DNA of 64,000 bases from Rhodococcus sp. B50 (GCF_013602415.1 NZ_WPAG02000002.1:1364001-1428000); one strand, 5' to 3'. Positions 30,186-39,002 are shown, counted from the first letter of the stretch. Numbers and translations are program-made. The notes: a model not told the origin generated them from the sequence alone.

Positions 30186-31019
30186 TCAGCCCTCGTCGGG
30201 TTCGGTGACGAAGTCGACGAGGCGCTCGACCGCGCCGATGAGGTGCGATTCGAGATCCCGGAACGAGTTCACGGCGTTGTACACCCGTCGCCACCCGTCC
30301 TGCGGGGTGCCCCAGCCGAGTTCTCGGCACACCCCGGCCTTCCAGTCCTCGCCGCGCGGGATGGTGGGCCAGGCGTCGATGCCCACGGCCTTCGGCTTCA
30401 CCGCCTGCCACACGTCGATGTAGGGATGGCCGGTGACCATGACGTGCGGGCCGAGGTTCGCGGTGAGGCGTTCCTCCTTGGACCCGGTGACCAGGTGGTC
30501 GGCGAGGACACCGACACGCCGGCCCCGCCCGGGCTCGAACTCGGCGAGGCGGGCACCGAGATTGTCGAGGCCCTCGAGCTGCTCGACCACCACTCCCTCG
30601 ACCCGCAGATCGTGTCCCCACACGCGTTCGACGAGGGCGGCGTCGTGCACGCCCTCCACCCAGATCCGGCTGCCCCGCGCCACTCGCGCCCGCGCACCTT
30701 CGACGCGGGTCGATCCCGAGGCCGACCGGGTCGGCTGTGCCGCGGGACGGGCCTTCGGCTTGACGAGGGTGACGGGCGCTCCGTCGACGAGGAACGCCGC
30801 GGGCCGCATCGCGAACAGCCGGGTACGCCGCTGCGCGTCCTCGAGTCGCACGAAGTCGCCGTCGTAGGTCTTCTCGATGCCCACGATCGCGCCGCACCAG
30901 CCGGATGCGGCGTCCTCGACGACGACGCCGCGCTCCGCCGCGAGTTCGGGAACGGCCTTCTTCTTCGTGCGGGCGTGACCGGCATAGATGTCGCCGCCGT
31001 AATTGTCGCGTGGGCTCAC
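30186..31019 (-). CDS. DUF3097 family protein
   Basis: A 277-residue protein of the actinobacterial DUF3097 family. Supporting features are the RKK-like basic stretch near the start (TKKKAVPELAAERGVVVEDA), SGWCGAIVGIEKTYDGDFVR, a central WVEGVHDAALVERVWGHDLR, VGVLADHLVTGSKEERLTA and VTGHPYIDVWQAVKPKAVGI. The central and C-terminal parts look Toprim-like (an acidic E...D-x-D arrangement), but this is only suggestive. The start is taken at GTG 31019; ATG 31064 is an alternative. It is divergent from a hypothetical gene 83 bp away. Confidence 0.82.
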   Translation of the reverse strand: MSPRDNYGGDIYAGHARTKKKAVPELAAERGVVVEDAASGWCGAIVGIEKTYDGDFVRLEDAQRRTRLFAMRPAAFLVDGAPVTLVKPKARPAAQPTRSASGSTRVEGARARVARGSRIWVEGVHDAALVERVWGHDLRVEGVVVEQLEGLDNLGARLAEFEPGRGRRVGVLADHLVTGSKEERLTANLGPHVMVTGHPYIDVWQAVKPKAVGIDAWPTIPRGEDWKAGVCRELGWGTPQDGWRRVYNAVNSFRDLESHLIGAVERLVDFVTEPDEG

Positions 31020-31101
31020 GCCAGTCGACCCTAGGACATCGCGCGGGATGGCTCGCGCTGCCACGCCGGACCACCGTGCCGGACCGCCGTATGCTTTCGG
31101 G

Positions 31102-31911
31102 GTGAGTTCTCCGAGCCTGACGCTGACCGTGTGGGCGGGGTCGTGGCTGTCCGGTCACACCTCCCCCGACGCCGTGATCGACGCGCTGCACGAGTGGGCG
31201 CCGATGCATCTTCTGGGTGCCCACGATGCGGTGGCGGCCTCCGCGGCCGATCTCCCCGACCAGGGTGTCGCCGACGGTGCTGCCCTGCTCCTCACCCTGA
31301 TCCGCCGCGTCGACACCGCTGCCGGCGCGGGACTGCACCTCGTCCTTCCCGCCCCGGGCGCCGTACACGCCCTGCCCGCCGGTACCGCGTTCGCATCGGC
31401 GGCACTCGCGGCAGGTGAAGGTGTCGTCGTGGGAGCGCCCGGTACCCCGGGACTGGGTCTGGTACCCGTGATCGAGGGCCCGGACGTCCTGCGGTGGAAT
31501 GTCTTCACGCTGCCCGCCGTCCCCGAGATCGCTCTCGACGGAGGTCTCGGTGCGGCCGAGTTCGCGATCCGCGAGGCAGTACGCGATGCCGCCTCCGCGC
31601 TGAGCCGTATCCCGACGGTCGGCACCGACGGTCGCCGTACCGACCCGCGCGCGGAGATCGCCGAGGAGGTCGCCGAACTCGCCCGGCACCGGTATCCCCC
31701 GTCATTGCCCGCACGTGCCGTGCGCATCCTCGACACCGCCGACCAGGTGGCGGCGATCCTCACCGTGGCGGGCCGCGGTGGGGGCCTGCGCGCCGGTTCG
31801 GTCTCGGGCACCGCCGGTCGCGAAGGCGCGCTGCAGCCGCTGTGGGCCGCGGTGCGCGAGGCCCGTGTCGGCGCGGTCGCGGCTGCTCTGCGGGCCGAGC
31901 ATCATCGTTGA
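31102..31911 (+). CDS. Conserved-looking hypothetical protein
   Basis: A 269-residue alanine-rich protein with no recognised domain. It begins VSSPSLTLTVWAGSWLSGHT and has alternating hydrophobic strands and helices (LLLTLIRRVDTAAGAGLHLV, GEGVVVGAPGTPGLGLVPVI). Near the C-terminus it has a predicted helix (ARAVRILDTADQVAAILTVA). It has no signal peptide or membrane span. Start GTG 31102 was chosen because upstream residues read as promoter-region translation. Codon use matches its neighbours. It is transcribed divergently from the DUF3097 gene, so the two probably share regulation. Confidence 0.7.
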   Translation: MSSPSLTLTVWAGSWLSGHTSPDAVIDALHEWAPMHLLGAHDAVAASAADLPDQGVADGAALLLTLIRRVDTAAGAGLHLVLPAPGAVHALPAGTAFASAALAAGEGVVVGAPGTPGLGLVPVIEGPDVLRWNVFTLPAVPEIALDGGLGAAEFAIREAVRDAASALSRIPTVGTDGRRTDPRAEIAEEVAELARHRYPPSLPARAVRILDTADQVAAILTVAGRGGGLRAGSVSGTAGREGALQPLWAAVREARVGAVAAALRAEHHR

Positions 31912-31932
31912 CCGTTCCCGGGCCGCCCGGTG

Positions 31933-31942
31933 ACCGATCGGT
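31933..31942. promoter_or_regulatory. ACCGATCGGT palindrome upstream of the RpiR gene
   Basis: A perfect 10-bp palindrome in the 170-bp gap before the RpiR regulator. A second GACCGATCGG core lies at about 31,996-32,005. Two similar cores in one short promoter region make an operator plausible. Confidence 0.35.
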
Positions 31943-32081
31943 GAATTGCGCCCTCCCCTGTCGGTGACGCGGGGATGAACGGTGACCACCCGACGACCGA
32001 TCGGCCCGGAGCGTCGCTAACCTGACGATCCTGAGCTCGCCGGAGTCCGCCGGCGTGGGGACGAACAGGACAGTTTCCGCC

Positions 32082-32936
32082 ATGTCGCATCCTTCCGACC
32101 GATCCTGGCGTTCGAGCGCCACCCTCGCCCGTCTGCGCTCCGGACTCGCGACACTCGGACCCGGCGAACAGCGCGTCGTACGCACCGTGTTGACCGAGCC
32201 CGCCGCGGCGGTGGAGTTGTCCACCGCCGAGCTGGCGGCAGCATCGGGCACCTCTCCGGCGACCGTCGTACGCGCCTGCCAGAGTCTCGGTTTCCGCGGT
32301 TTCCAACATCTTCGTCTCGAACTGGCGCGGGCCGCACCGGATCCCGAGCACCCTCCTGTCACTCCTTTGGATTCGGCGTTCTCGGCCGCGACGGAAGCAC
32401 TCACCGCGACCCGCGCAACCGTCGACGAGGCCGGTTTCGCACAGGTCGTCGACCTCGTCGTGAGAGCTCGTCGGATCTTGTTGGTAGGGAATGGTTTCTC
32501 GTCGCCGCCGATCCAGGACGCGGCCTTGCGCCTCACCACGGCCGGTCGCAGTGTCGAGGCTCCGGTCGACATTCTCGGTCAGCAGTTCTCCGCCCGGCTC
32601 CTGACCGCCGACGACCTGTGTCTCGCGGTCAGCTATTCGGGCGCGAATACACACACCCTCCGGGCGTGTACCGCCGCACACGAACGCGGTGCGACGATCG
32701 TGTCGGTGACGAGCTACCCCAGCACACCACTGACACGCATCTCGGATCACGTGCTGATCGCCGGTGCAGGTGCCCACGAGAACGAAGCGGACTCGTTCTC
32801 GGCTCGCGTGTCCCAGAGCACGATCCTGTATGCGCTGCAACGAGCCGTGCTCGCCCACCCGGAGCATCCGGAGATTCACACCGGCGCCCACGACGTGGTG
32901 GCGGCAGCGCTGACCGACACACTCCCCGATTGTTAA
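32082..32936 (+). CDS. RpiR/MurR-family regulator with SIS domain
   Basis: A 284-residue protein. An N-terminal HTH_6 domain spans about 15-85 (ELSTAELAAASGTSPATVVR, ACQSLGFRGFQHLRLEL). A SIS sugar-phosphate-binding domain lies at about 115-250 (RRILLVGNGFSSPPIQDAAL, LAVSYSGANTHTLRACTAAH, GATIVSVTSYPSTPLTRISD). This family senses phosphorylated sugars or related phosphates. The gene heads a same-strand set containing a phosphatase fusion, an ABC importer and a histidine phosphatase. It therefore probably controls phosphoester use. ATG 32082 is preferred; GTG 32055 is possible. Confidence 0.88.
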   Translation: MSHPSDRSWRSSATLARLRSGLATLGPGEQRVVRTVLTEPAAAVELSTAELAAASGTSPATVVRACQSLGFRGFQHLRLELARAAPDPEHPPVTPLDSAFSAATEALTATRATVDEAGFAQVVDLVVRARRILLVGNGFSSPPIQDAALRLTTAGRSVEAPVDILGQQFSARLLTADDLCLAVSYSGANTHTLRACTAAHERGATIVSVTSYPSTPLTRISDHVLIAGAGAHENEADSFSARVSQSTILYALQRAVLAHPEHPEIHTGAHDVVAAALTDTLPDC

Positions 32937-32969
32937 CCCGTTCGACAGCAACCGTTTCGGACGAAGGGG

Positions 32970-32981
32970 TCGAACGTTCGA
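32970..32981. promoter_or_regulatory. TCGAACGTTCGA palindrome before the phosphatase cassette
   Basis: A perfect 12-bp palindrome 34 bp after the RpiR stop and 71 bp before the fusion gene. It is placed where the regulator's operator for the downstream operon would be expected. Confidence 0.45.
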
Positions 32982-33051
32982 TCGGACCGCCCACGATATG
33001 CCTTGCCGGAACGGTGTTCCGGAGCCAGTGGAACGGTGAGAGAGGCGAATC

Positions 33052-34548
33052 GTGGAGTCCATCGAGGTCGACGGTGTGTTCAATGTGCGCTCGGTATCGG
33101 GGCCGTACCTGACCCCCGGGCGACTGTTCCGTTCCGCCACACTCGACCACATGACGGACGAAGGACGGAAGACGCTCGAGCAGAACGGGATTCGAACGGT
33201 CATCGATCTGCGCGACAACCGCGAGCGGCCGGGGAACACGGCCACCGCATCGTGGAACGTCCTGCACCATCCGCTCTACGACCCGGTGACCGGCCCGCCC
33301 CGAAGCGGTGAGATCACCGCGATCTATCGCGCCCTGCTCGACGAGCGCGGATCTGCTCTCACCGACGCCGTCCGGGCCCTCGCATACTCTCCGGCCCCGG
33401 CGCTCGTGCATTGCACCGCAGGCAAGGACCGCACCGGACTCGTCGTCGCAGTGGCGGCGGCCGCGGTCGGAGTACCCGACTCGGCAATCCTCGACGACTA
33501 CTCGCGCTCGGGGCCTCGGCTGCGACCGTACCGCGAGGATGCGGTGCGGGTTCTGCTCTCCGATCTGGCGCTCGACCCGGCACAGTACGCGGAATCCGTG
33601 GAACTGCACCTGGATTCCCCGGCATCGGCCCTGCAGTCGGCGCTGGACCACATTCGCCGGCGACACGGGTCGGTGACGGGATATCTCGAGGCCCACGGCT
33701 TCACCACGGACGATCTCGCGGCTCTGCGGACACTTCTGCTCGGCGAACCGGAACTGACGGTGTTGCACCTGAGCGACGTCCATGCACGCGGTACCGAGAA
33801 CCCCTACTCCGGGCTCGGTACCGAGGACCTCTTCTCCGGTGTCGACGGCGTGGGACGCCTCCGCGCGGCGGTCGAGGGAGCCTCGACGTCGCGTCTACGG
33901 CCGGACATCGTGGTCGTCACAGGTGATCTCGCACATCGTCGGGCGGTCTCCACCTACCCGCGACTCGCTGCGGTCTTCGACGAGATCCGCACGCATCTGG
34001 GGTGCCCGGCACTCACGGTGCCGGGCAACCACGACGATCCGGTCGCCTTCGCGTCGGTGTTCGGCACGAATCCTGAGGAACACGTTCGAGGTTTCCGGGT
34101 GCTCGGTGTCGACACGAGTCCGGGAATGCTCTCATCGGACGAGCTCGCGCGGTTGTCGCACGAACTCGCGAGTCCGGCTCCGTACGGGACGGTGATCGTG
34201 ATGCACCATCCGCCGGTTCCGTCGCCTGCCGCCACGTTGACGGGCCGTGAACTCACCCGTGCCGACGAACTCGCCGCGGTACTGCGCGGTTCCGATGTCA
34301 CCGCGATCCTCGCGGGCCATTTCCACCATCCGATGGCCGGCGTCTTCGCGGGGGTCCCCGTCTGGGTCGGCGGCTCTCTGGCCTACCTGCAGGACATCGG
34401 AACGCCGGCCGACTCCCTCGTCGCCTTCGACGACCCCGCCTACTCGCTCGTGCAGTGTTCCCGTTCCGGCGTCCGCGCCCTACCCGTCGCATTGCGCACC
34501 CCCGAGGTGCTGTTCCGGTCGAGCCCTACGCTCACCGTCGCCTCCTGA
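33052..34548 (+). CDS. Tyrosine-phosphatase-like / metallophosphoesterase fusion
   Basis: A 498-residue protein with two hydrolase domains. Residues 1-225 are a Y_phosphatase3-type domain with the P-loop HCTAGKDRTG (Cys121, Arg127) and an upstream VIDLRDNRER stretch. Residues 235-450 are a calcineurin-like metallophosphoesterase (CpdA/GpdQ type) with all metal motifs: DVH (242-244), GD (291-292), GNHD (325-328), HH (385-386) and GHFHH (422-426). The two would act in sequence on a phosphodiester and the monoester released. No signal peptide is present, so it is cytosolic. It is the first structural gene of the importer cassette. Each domain is secure; the combined substrate is inference. Confidence 0.9.
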   Translation: MESIEVDGVFNVRSVSGPYLTPGRLFRSATLDHMTDEGRKTLEQNGIRTVIDLRDNRERPGNTATASWNVLHHPLYDPVTGPPRSGEITAIYRALLDERGSALTDAVRALAYSPAPALVHCTAGKDRTGLVVAVAAAAVGVPDSAILDDYSRSGPRLRPYREDAVRVLLSDLALDPAQYAESVELHLDSPASALQSALDHIRRRHGSVTGYLEAHGFTTDDLAALRTLLLGEPELTVLHLSDVHARGTENPYSGLGTEDLFSGVDGVGRLRAAVEGASTSRLRPDIVVVTGDLAHRRAVSTYPRLAAVFDEIRTHLGCPALTVPGNHDDPVAFASVFGTNPEEHVRGFRVLGVDTSPGMLSSDELARLSHELASPAPYGTVIVMHHPPVPSPAATLTGRELTRADELAAVLRGSDVTAILAGHFHHPMAGVFAGVPVWVGGSLAYLQDIGTPADSLVAFDDPAYSLVQCSRSGVRALPVALRTPEVLFRSSPTLTVAS

Positions 34549-34588
34549 TCCTCATCTCCCTCCCCGTCGTCCCATCACAGGAGCACAA

Positions 34589-35620
34589 GTGACATCCCTT
34601 CCCCGTCTCGTGTCGGTTGCCGCGCTCGGCACGGTCGCCGCATTCACCCTCGCGGCCTGCTCGGAGCCGGCCGCATCCGATTCGGAGCAGGCCGGTTCGT
34701 CCTCCGGCGACGCGCAGGCCATCACGGTCTACACCTCCGAACCGCAGGCCAAGATCGACGAGATCGCCGCAGCATTCACCGATGAGACAGGCATCGGTGT
34801 CGAGGTCTTCCGGGCCGGCACCGGTGACCTGACGGCTCGGATCGAGGCCGAGCGCACCACCGGTGAGATCGGCGCGGACGTGCTGCTCGCCGCTGATGCG
34901 CCGACCTTCGAAGGCTACAAATCCGAAGGGCTCCTGCAGCAGTACACGCCCGCCGAGGCGAACGCACTGAATCCCGATGTCGTCGACCCGGAGGGCTATT
35001 ACGTCGGCACGCGGATCATCCCGACCGTCATCGCCTACAACACGACAGCCATCGAGACGCCCCCGACCTCGTGGAAGGAGCTCACCGATCCGGGCTATCT
35101 CGGACGCATCACTCTGCCGAACCCGAACGTCTCGGGTGCCGCGGCGTTCAACACCGCTGTCTGGCTCGACACCTCCGAGCTCGGCGAGCAGTGGCTCGCC
35201 GGTCTTGCCGCGAACGAGCCCGTCGTCGCCGAGAGCAACGGCCCGGTCGGCCAGGCGGTCGCGGCCGGGACACAACCGGTCGGCATCGTCGTCGACTATC
35301 TCGTCCGCGAACTCGCCGCGAAGGGATCGCCGATCGCGGTGTCCTATCCCACCGACGGCGTCCCGTACATCACCCAGCCCGCCGGGATCTTCACCGACTC
35401 CGACCGGACCGAAGCCGCGCAGAAGTTCGTCGACTTCCTCGTGAGCAGGAAGGGGCAGGAAATCGCGGTCTCGCAGCAGTATCTGCCGGTGCGGGACGAC
35501 GTGGGCACACCTGCCGGTGCTCCCGCCCTGTCCGAACTCACGCTGTTGACACCGGACCTGCAGACGATCACGGACACCCAGGACGAGGCGGTCCGGAAGT
35601 TCGATGACCTCGTCGGCTGA
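34589..35620 (+). CDS. ABC importer substrate-binding lipoprotein (Fe3+/phosphonate/sugar-phosphate type)
   Basis: A 343-residue lipoprotein with a signal peptide and lipobox LAAC (Cys24). The mature part is a type-II periplasmic binding fold of the family annotated as iron, aminoethylphosphonate or AfuA-like. Supporting segments are ITVYTSEPQAKIDEIAAAFT, GIGVEVFRAGTGDLTARIEA, GRITLPNPNVSGAAAFNTAV and VPYITQPAGIFTDSDRTEAA. It starts at GTG 34589 with GGAG 6 nt upstream and overlaps the permease gene by 17 bp. Relatives called iron-binding have been shown to bind sugar phosphates (AfuA). The phosphatase context here favours an organophosphate or phosphonate over iron. Confidence 0.85.
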   Translation: MTSLPRLVSVAALGTVAAFTLAACSEPAASDSEQAGSSSGDAQAITVYTSEPQAKIDEIAAAFTDETGIGVEVFRAGTGDLTARIEAERTTGEIGADVLLAADAPTFEGYKSEGLLQQYTPAEANALNPDVVDPEGYYVGTRIIPTVIAYNTTAIETPPTSWKELTDPGYLGRITLPNPNVSGAAAFNTAVWLDTSELGEQWLAGLAANEPVVAESNGPVGQAVAAGTQPVGIVVDYLVRELAAKGSPIAVSYPTDGVPYITQPAGIFTDSDRTEAAQKFVDFLVSRKGQEIAVSQQYLPVRDDVGTPAGAPALSELTLLTPDLQTITDTQDEAVRKFDDLVG

Positions 35621-37271
35621 CCTCCGCACTCGGCCCGCCGCCCGGATGCCCTCCGGGCGGCGGGCCGATCCCGTCCTCGGAGTACGAATCGCTTTGTGGG
35701 TGTTCGTCGCCGCCGCGATCATCGCCCCACTCGCGACCGTGGTCTCGCTCGGCGCGAACGGGCGGCACATCGGGCAACTCCTCGACGACGATATCGCCGG
35801 GGCCGCGATCAACAGTGTCGTCTCGGCGGGATGCTCGGCGTTGTTCGCCGTCGTCCTGGCCACCGCGATGGCGTTGCTCCTCGACCGTACCGATCTCCCC
35901 GGCCGAGGCTCCCTCCGCCTGATCCTGCTGTCCCCCCTGTTGATTCCGCCGTTCGTCGGTGCCATCGCCTGGACGGGGCTGCTCGGCCCAAGCGGAATGG
36001 TCAACCGCTTCTGGACCGACCACTTCGGAGGCCCGCTCTGGAACATCTACGGGGGCGATGGGGTGGTGTTTCTCCTGACGGTGCATTCCTATCCGATGGC
36101 ATATCTCATCGTCTCGACCGCGCTGCGCAGGATCCCCGGGGACCTCGAGCAGGTGGCGCGCATCGGCGGGGCCTCGCCGTGGCAGACGATGCGAACCGTG
36201 ACGATCCCCTTGCTGCGACCGGCACTTCTCGCCGCGTTCACCCTCACTGCGGTGGGCAATCTCGCCGACTTCGGCATTCCGGCCCTCATCGGGCTGCCCG
36301 AGCGATACACGACCCTGTCGACGATGGTTTACCGATACATCCAGTCGGGGACGGTCGACCGTCCCCTCGAAGTGGTGTCCACCATCGGCGTCGCCCTGCT
36401 GGTGCTCGCAGTGCTCGCGGTCGTGACGGACCGCGGATTGTCCCGCAGGCACCGGCAACTCGACGGAGCCGTCACCGCACCCCAACAGATCCGCCTCGGG
36501 CGTGCCCGCGTCCCGGCCGGTGTCGCCGCGTGGGTCGCCGGTCTCGGCCTGACCGTCCTGCCGATCCTGGCTCTCGCGACACAGGCGCTGCTACCCGCGC
36601 CGGGCGTTCCGCTGACCTGGGACAACCTGACCCTGGACAGCATGGTTGCGGCCGTGACCGCGCCGGGAACCATGGTCGGAGTGAAGAATTCACTGATTCT
36701 GGCCGTCGGTGCAGGCGTCGTGTGCGCGGTGGCCGGCCTGGCGATCGGCGTGCTCACCACGCGCACCCGATCCCGCGATAACGCGGGGCTCGACCTGACG
36801 GTGATGCTCCCGCAGGCGGTGCCCGGTCTCGTCATCGCGGTCGGATGGCTCATTCTGGGCCGGTACACCGGACTGTTCGACACGCGATGGGTGATCCTCT
36901 GTGCCTATGTGACGGCCTTCCTCGCAATCGTCGTCCAGGCCGTACGCGCCCCGCTGTCGACCACGTCCGGGTCGCTGGAAGAGGTGGCCCGCACATCCGG
37001 CGCGTCGCGTCTTCGAGCACTGCGGGACGTGCCGTGGGCGATGACCGTACCGGCCGCCGTGACCGGAGGCGTGCTGGTCGCCGTGACCGCGGTACGCGAA
37101 CTGACGATGTCGGTGCTGCTCGTCGCGCCGGGCACCCAGACGCTGGGTGTGTCGATCTTCAATCTGCAGCAGGCCGGCGACTACAACGCCGCGTCGGCGC
37201 TGTCCCTGCTCGTCGCGCTCGTGGGAATCGCCGGCCTCGGTGCGGTCACGGCTTCCCGTGCGGGTCGCTGA
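35604..37271 (+). CDS. ABC importer permease, two fused transmembrane domains
   Basis: A 555-residue permease of the FbpB/AfuB/PhnU type with about twelve helices. Both halves carry the cytoplasmic EAA loop that contacts the ATPase: LEQVARIGGASPWQTMRTVT near residue 190 and LEEVARTSGASRLRALRDVP near 465. One polypeptide therefore replaces a permease dimer. It starts at ATG 35604 inside the end of the binding-protein gene, and 25 nt separate its stop from the ATPase start. Its length is normal for fused permeases of this class. Confidence 0.9.
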   Translation: MTSSADLRTRPAARMPSGRRADPVLGVRIALWVFVAAAIIAPLATVVSLGANGRHIGQLLDDDIAGAAINSVVSAGCSALFAVVLATAMALLLDRTDLPGRGSLRLILLSPLLIPPFVGAIAWTGLLGPSGMVNRFWTDHFGGPLWNIYGGDGVVFLLTVHSYPMAYLIVSTALRRIPGDLEQVARIGGASPWQTMRTVTIPLLRPALLAAFTLTAVGNLADFGIPALIGLPERYTTLSTMVYRYIQSGTVDRPLEVVSTIGVALLVLAVLAVVTDRGLSRRHRQLDGAVTAPQQIRLGRARVPAGVAAWVAGLGLTVLPILALATQALLPAPGVPLTWDNLTLDSMVAAVTAPGTMVGVKNSLILAVGAGVVCAVAGLAIGVLTTRTRSRDNAGLDLTVMLPQAVPGLVIAVGWLILGRYTGLFDTRWVILCAYVTAFLAIVVQAVRAPLSTTSGSLEEVARTSGASRLRALRDVPWAMTVPAAVTGGVLVAVTAVRELTMSVLLVAPGTQTLGVSIFNLQQAGDYNAASALSLLVALVGIAGLGAVTASRAGR

Positions 37272-37296
37272 ACTACTCACAGATCGGATAACTTTC

Positions 37297-38394
37297 ATGT
37301 CCGCGATCACCCTGACCGGTGTCGACCTGCGCTTCCCCGACGGCACCGCAGGACTGACCGGAATCGACCTCGATGTTCGGGACGGCGAATTCGTAGCCCT
37401 AGTCGGTCCGTCCGGATCGGGGAAGACGACTCTGCTACGCACTGTGGCCGGCTTTCTCGACCCCACCGACGGCACGGTCCGACTCGGTGAAGACGTCGTT
37501 GCCGACGGCACTCGGAGTGTCCCCCCGGAGAAGCGTCGTCTGGGCATGGTGTTCCAGAACCACGCCATCTGGCCGCACCGGAATGTGGGCCGCAATGTCG
37601 CGTACCCGCTGGAGATCGCGAAGATCCCGCGTGCCCACCGCGCGTCGCGGGTCGCGGAGGTGCTCGAGCTGGTGGGGCTTCCGGGCCTGGAGAAGCGGGA
37701 TCCTGCGACCCTGTCCGGCGGGCAGCGACAACGGGTGGCGCTCGCGCGCGCACTCGCCGGCCGGCCCCGTGCTCTGTTGCTCGACGAGGCATTGTCCGCC
37801 CTCGACGAGCCGCTCCGCGACCGATTGCGTCTCGAATTGCGCACCCTCACCCGCGCTCAGCAACTCACGGTCGTTCACGTGACACACGATCGTGCCGAGG
37901 CGCTGGCGCTCGCCGACCGCGTCGTGGTGCTCGACCACGGCCGGATCCGGCAGATCGGCACGCCCGAGGATCTCGTGCTCCGCCCGCGGTCCGCCTTCGT
38001 CGCCTCGTTCTTGTCGGATGCGAATCTGCTGACCGGAGATGTGTCGACAGACGGCTTCGTCAGCGACGACGGTGCCGTCCGGCTGCGACCGGATGTGATT
38101 TCGGACGATGCCTCCGGGCCGGGCACCCTCGCAGTTCTTCCCGGCGACATCACGCTGACGGCACCACAGGACGCACCGAGGCAGGGCATCGTGATGACGT
38201 CGCTGTTCGGACGCGACGCCAGCGACGTCGTCGTCTCGTGCCGCGGAATCGAATTCCGTTGTGCCGTCACCGGGTTACGCCCGACGGTCGGCGATCGCGT
38301 GGGAGTGTCCGTACACCGCGCGCTGTTCTACCCGTCGGTCGACGGGGTGACGACCGACGAGGACGCGAACGTGTTGTCCGGGGTGGGTCGATGA
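37297..38394 (+). CDS. ABC importer ATPase
   Basis: A 365-residue ATPase of the FbpC/PotA type. It has Walker A GPSGSGKTTL (about 36-45), a Q-loop MVFQNHAIWPHRNVGRNVAY, the signature LSGGQRQRVALARAL, Walker B ALLLDEALSALD and a switch His in VHVTHDRAEAL. A C-terminal regulatory TOBE-like domain follows from about 240. It starts at ATG 37297 with only a weak GGAT upstream, so it may depend on translation of the permease. ATGA overlap couples it to the histidine phosphatase gene. Confidence 0.92.
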   Translation: MSAITLTGVDLRFPDGTAGLTGIDLDVRDGEFVALVGPSGSGKTTLLRTVAGFLDPTDGTVRLGEDVVADGTRSVPPEKRRLGMVFQNHAIWPHRNVGRNVAYPLEIAKIPRAHRASRVAEVLELVGLPGLEKRDPATLSGGQRQRVALARALAGRPRALLLDEALSALDEPLRDRLRLELRTLTRAQQLTVVHVTHDRAEALALADRVVVLDHGRIRQIGTPEDLVLRPRSAFVASFLSDANLLTGDVSTDGFVSDDGAVRLRPDVISDDASGPGTLAVLPGDITLTAPQDAPRQGIVMTSLFGRDASDVVVSCRGIEFRCAVTGLRPTVGDRVGVSVHRALFYPSVDGVTTDEDANVLSGVGR

Positions 38395-39002
38395 GCACCA
38401 CCCGACTGGCTCTCGTACGGCACGGGCGCACCGACTGGAATCGGCGCGGTCTGCTGCAGGGCAGCACCGACGTCCCACTCGACGAGGTCGGCCGGGAACA
38501 GGCACGGGGCGCCGCGCGCCTACTCGATCTCCTCGACCCCATCGGCTGGGACACCGTGGTGTCCTCGCCGCTGTCACGCGCGTACACCACCGGCCGTATC
38601 GTGGCCGCTCATCTGTGCATCGGGATGTCCGGAACGATTCAGGACCTGGCCGAACGTACCTACGGCGACGCCGAGGGCTCGACCCGGGAGGACGCCGAGC
38701 TGCGCTGGCCCGGAGGGGATTTCCCCGGGCTCGAACCCCTCGAGGAAGTTGCCGCAAGAGGCGTGCGGGCACTCGACGTCACTGCCGCGATGCACCCCGG
38801 CTGCCGGATCGTGGTGGTCTCGCACGGCGCACTGATCCGCGCCGTACTGGACCAGCTGTCACCAGAGCCCGCGCCGCGCATCGTCAACGGCGCCGTAAGT
38901 GAGCTCGAGTGGTCGGACCGGTGGGTGGTGCGATCGGTCAACCGCACGGTGGCACCGGACCCGAACACCCGGGCAGTGCGGGTCAGCTCCGCCGAGCGGT
39001 GA
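38391..39002 (+). CDS. Histidine phosphatase (phosphoglycerate-mutase-like)
   Basis: A 203-residue cytosolic phosphatase of the histidine phosphatase superfamily. It has the RHG motif in LALVRHGRTDWNRRG (nucleophile His11), an acid region AERTYGDAEG and the second catalytic His in VVVSHGALIRAVL. The start ATG lies in the stop of the ATPase gene, a strong sign that it belongs to the transporter operon. Its last 20 bp overlap the end of the convergent methyltransferase gene. It is likely a small-molecule phosphomonoesterase acting on the imported or released phosphate ester; the substrate is unknown. Confidence 0.88.
   Translation: MSTTRLALVRHGRTDWNRRGLLQGSTDVPLDEVGREQARGAARLLDLLDPIGWDTVVSSPLSRAYTTGRIVAAHLCIGMSGTIQDLAERTYGDAEGSTREDAELRWPGGDFPGLEPLEEVAARGVRALDVTAAMHPGCRIVVVSHGALIRAVLDQLSPEPAPRIVNGAVSELEWSDRWVVRSVNRTVAPDPNTRAVRVSSAER

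Noticed and set aside
34589-38394. Ferric-iron ABC importer
   Set aside because: Annotation by family alone would say iron, but the regulator and three phosphatase active sites in the same operon argue for a phosphorylated ligand. Kept as an alternative only.
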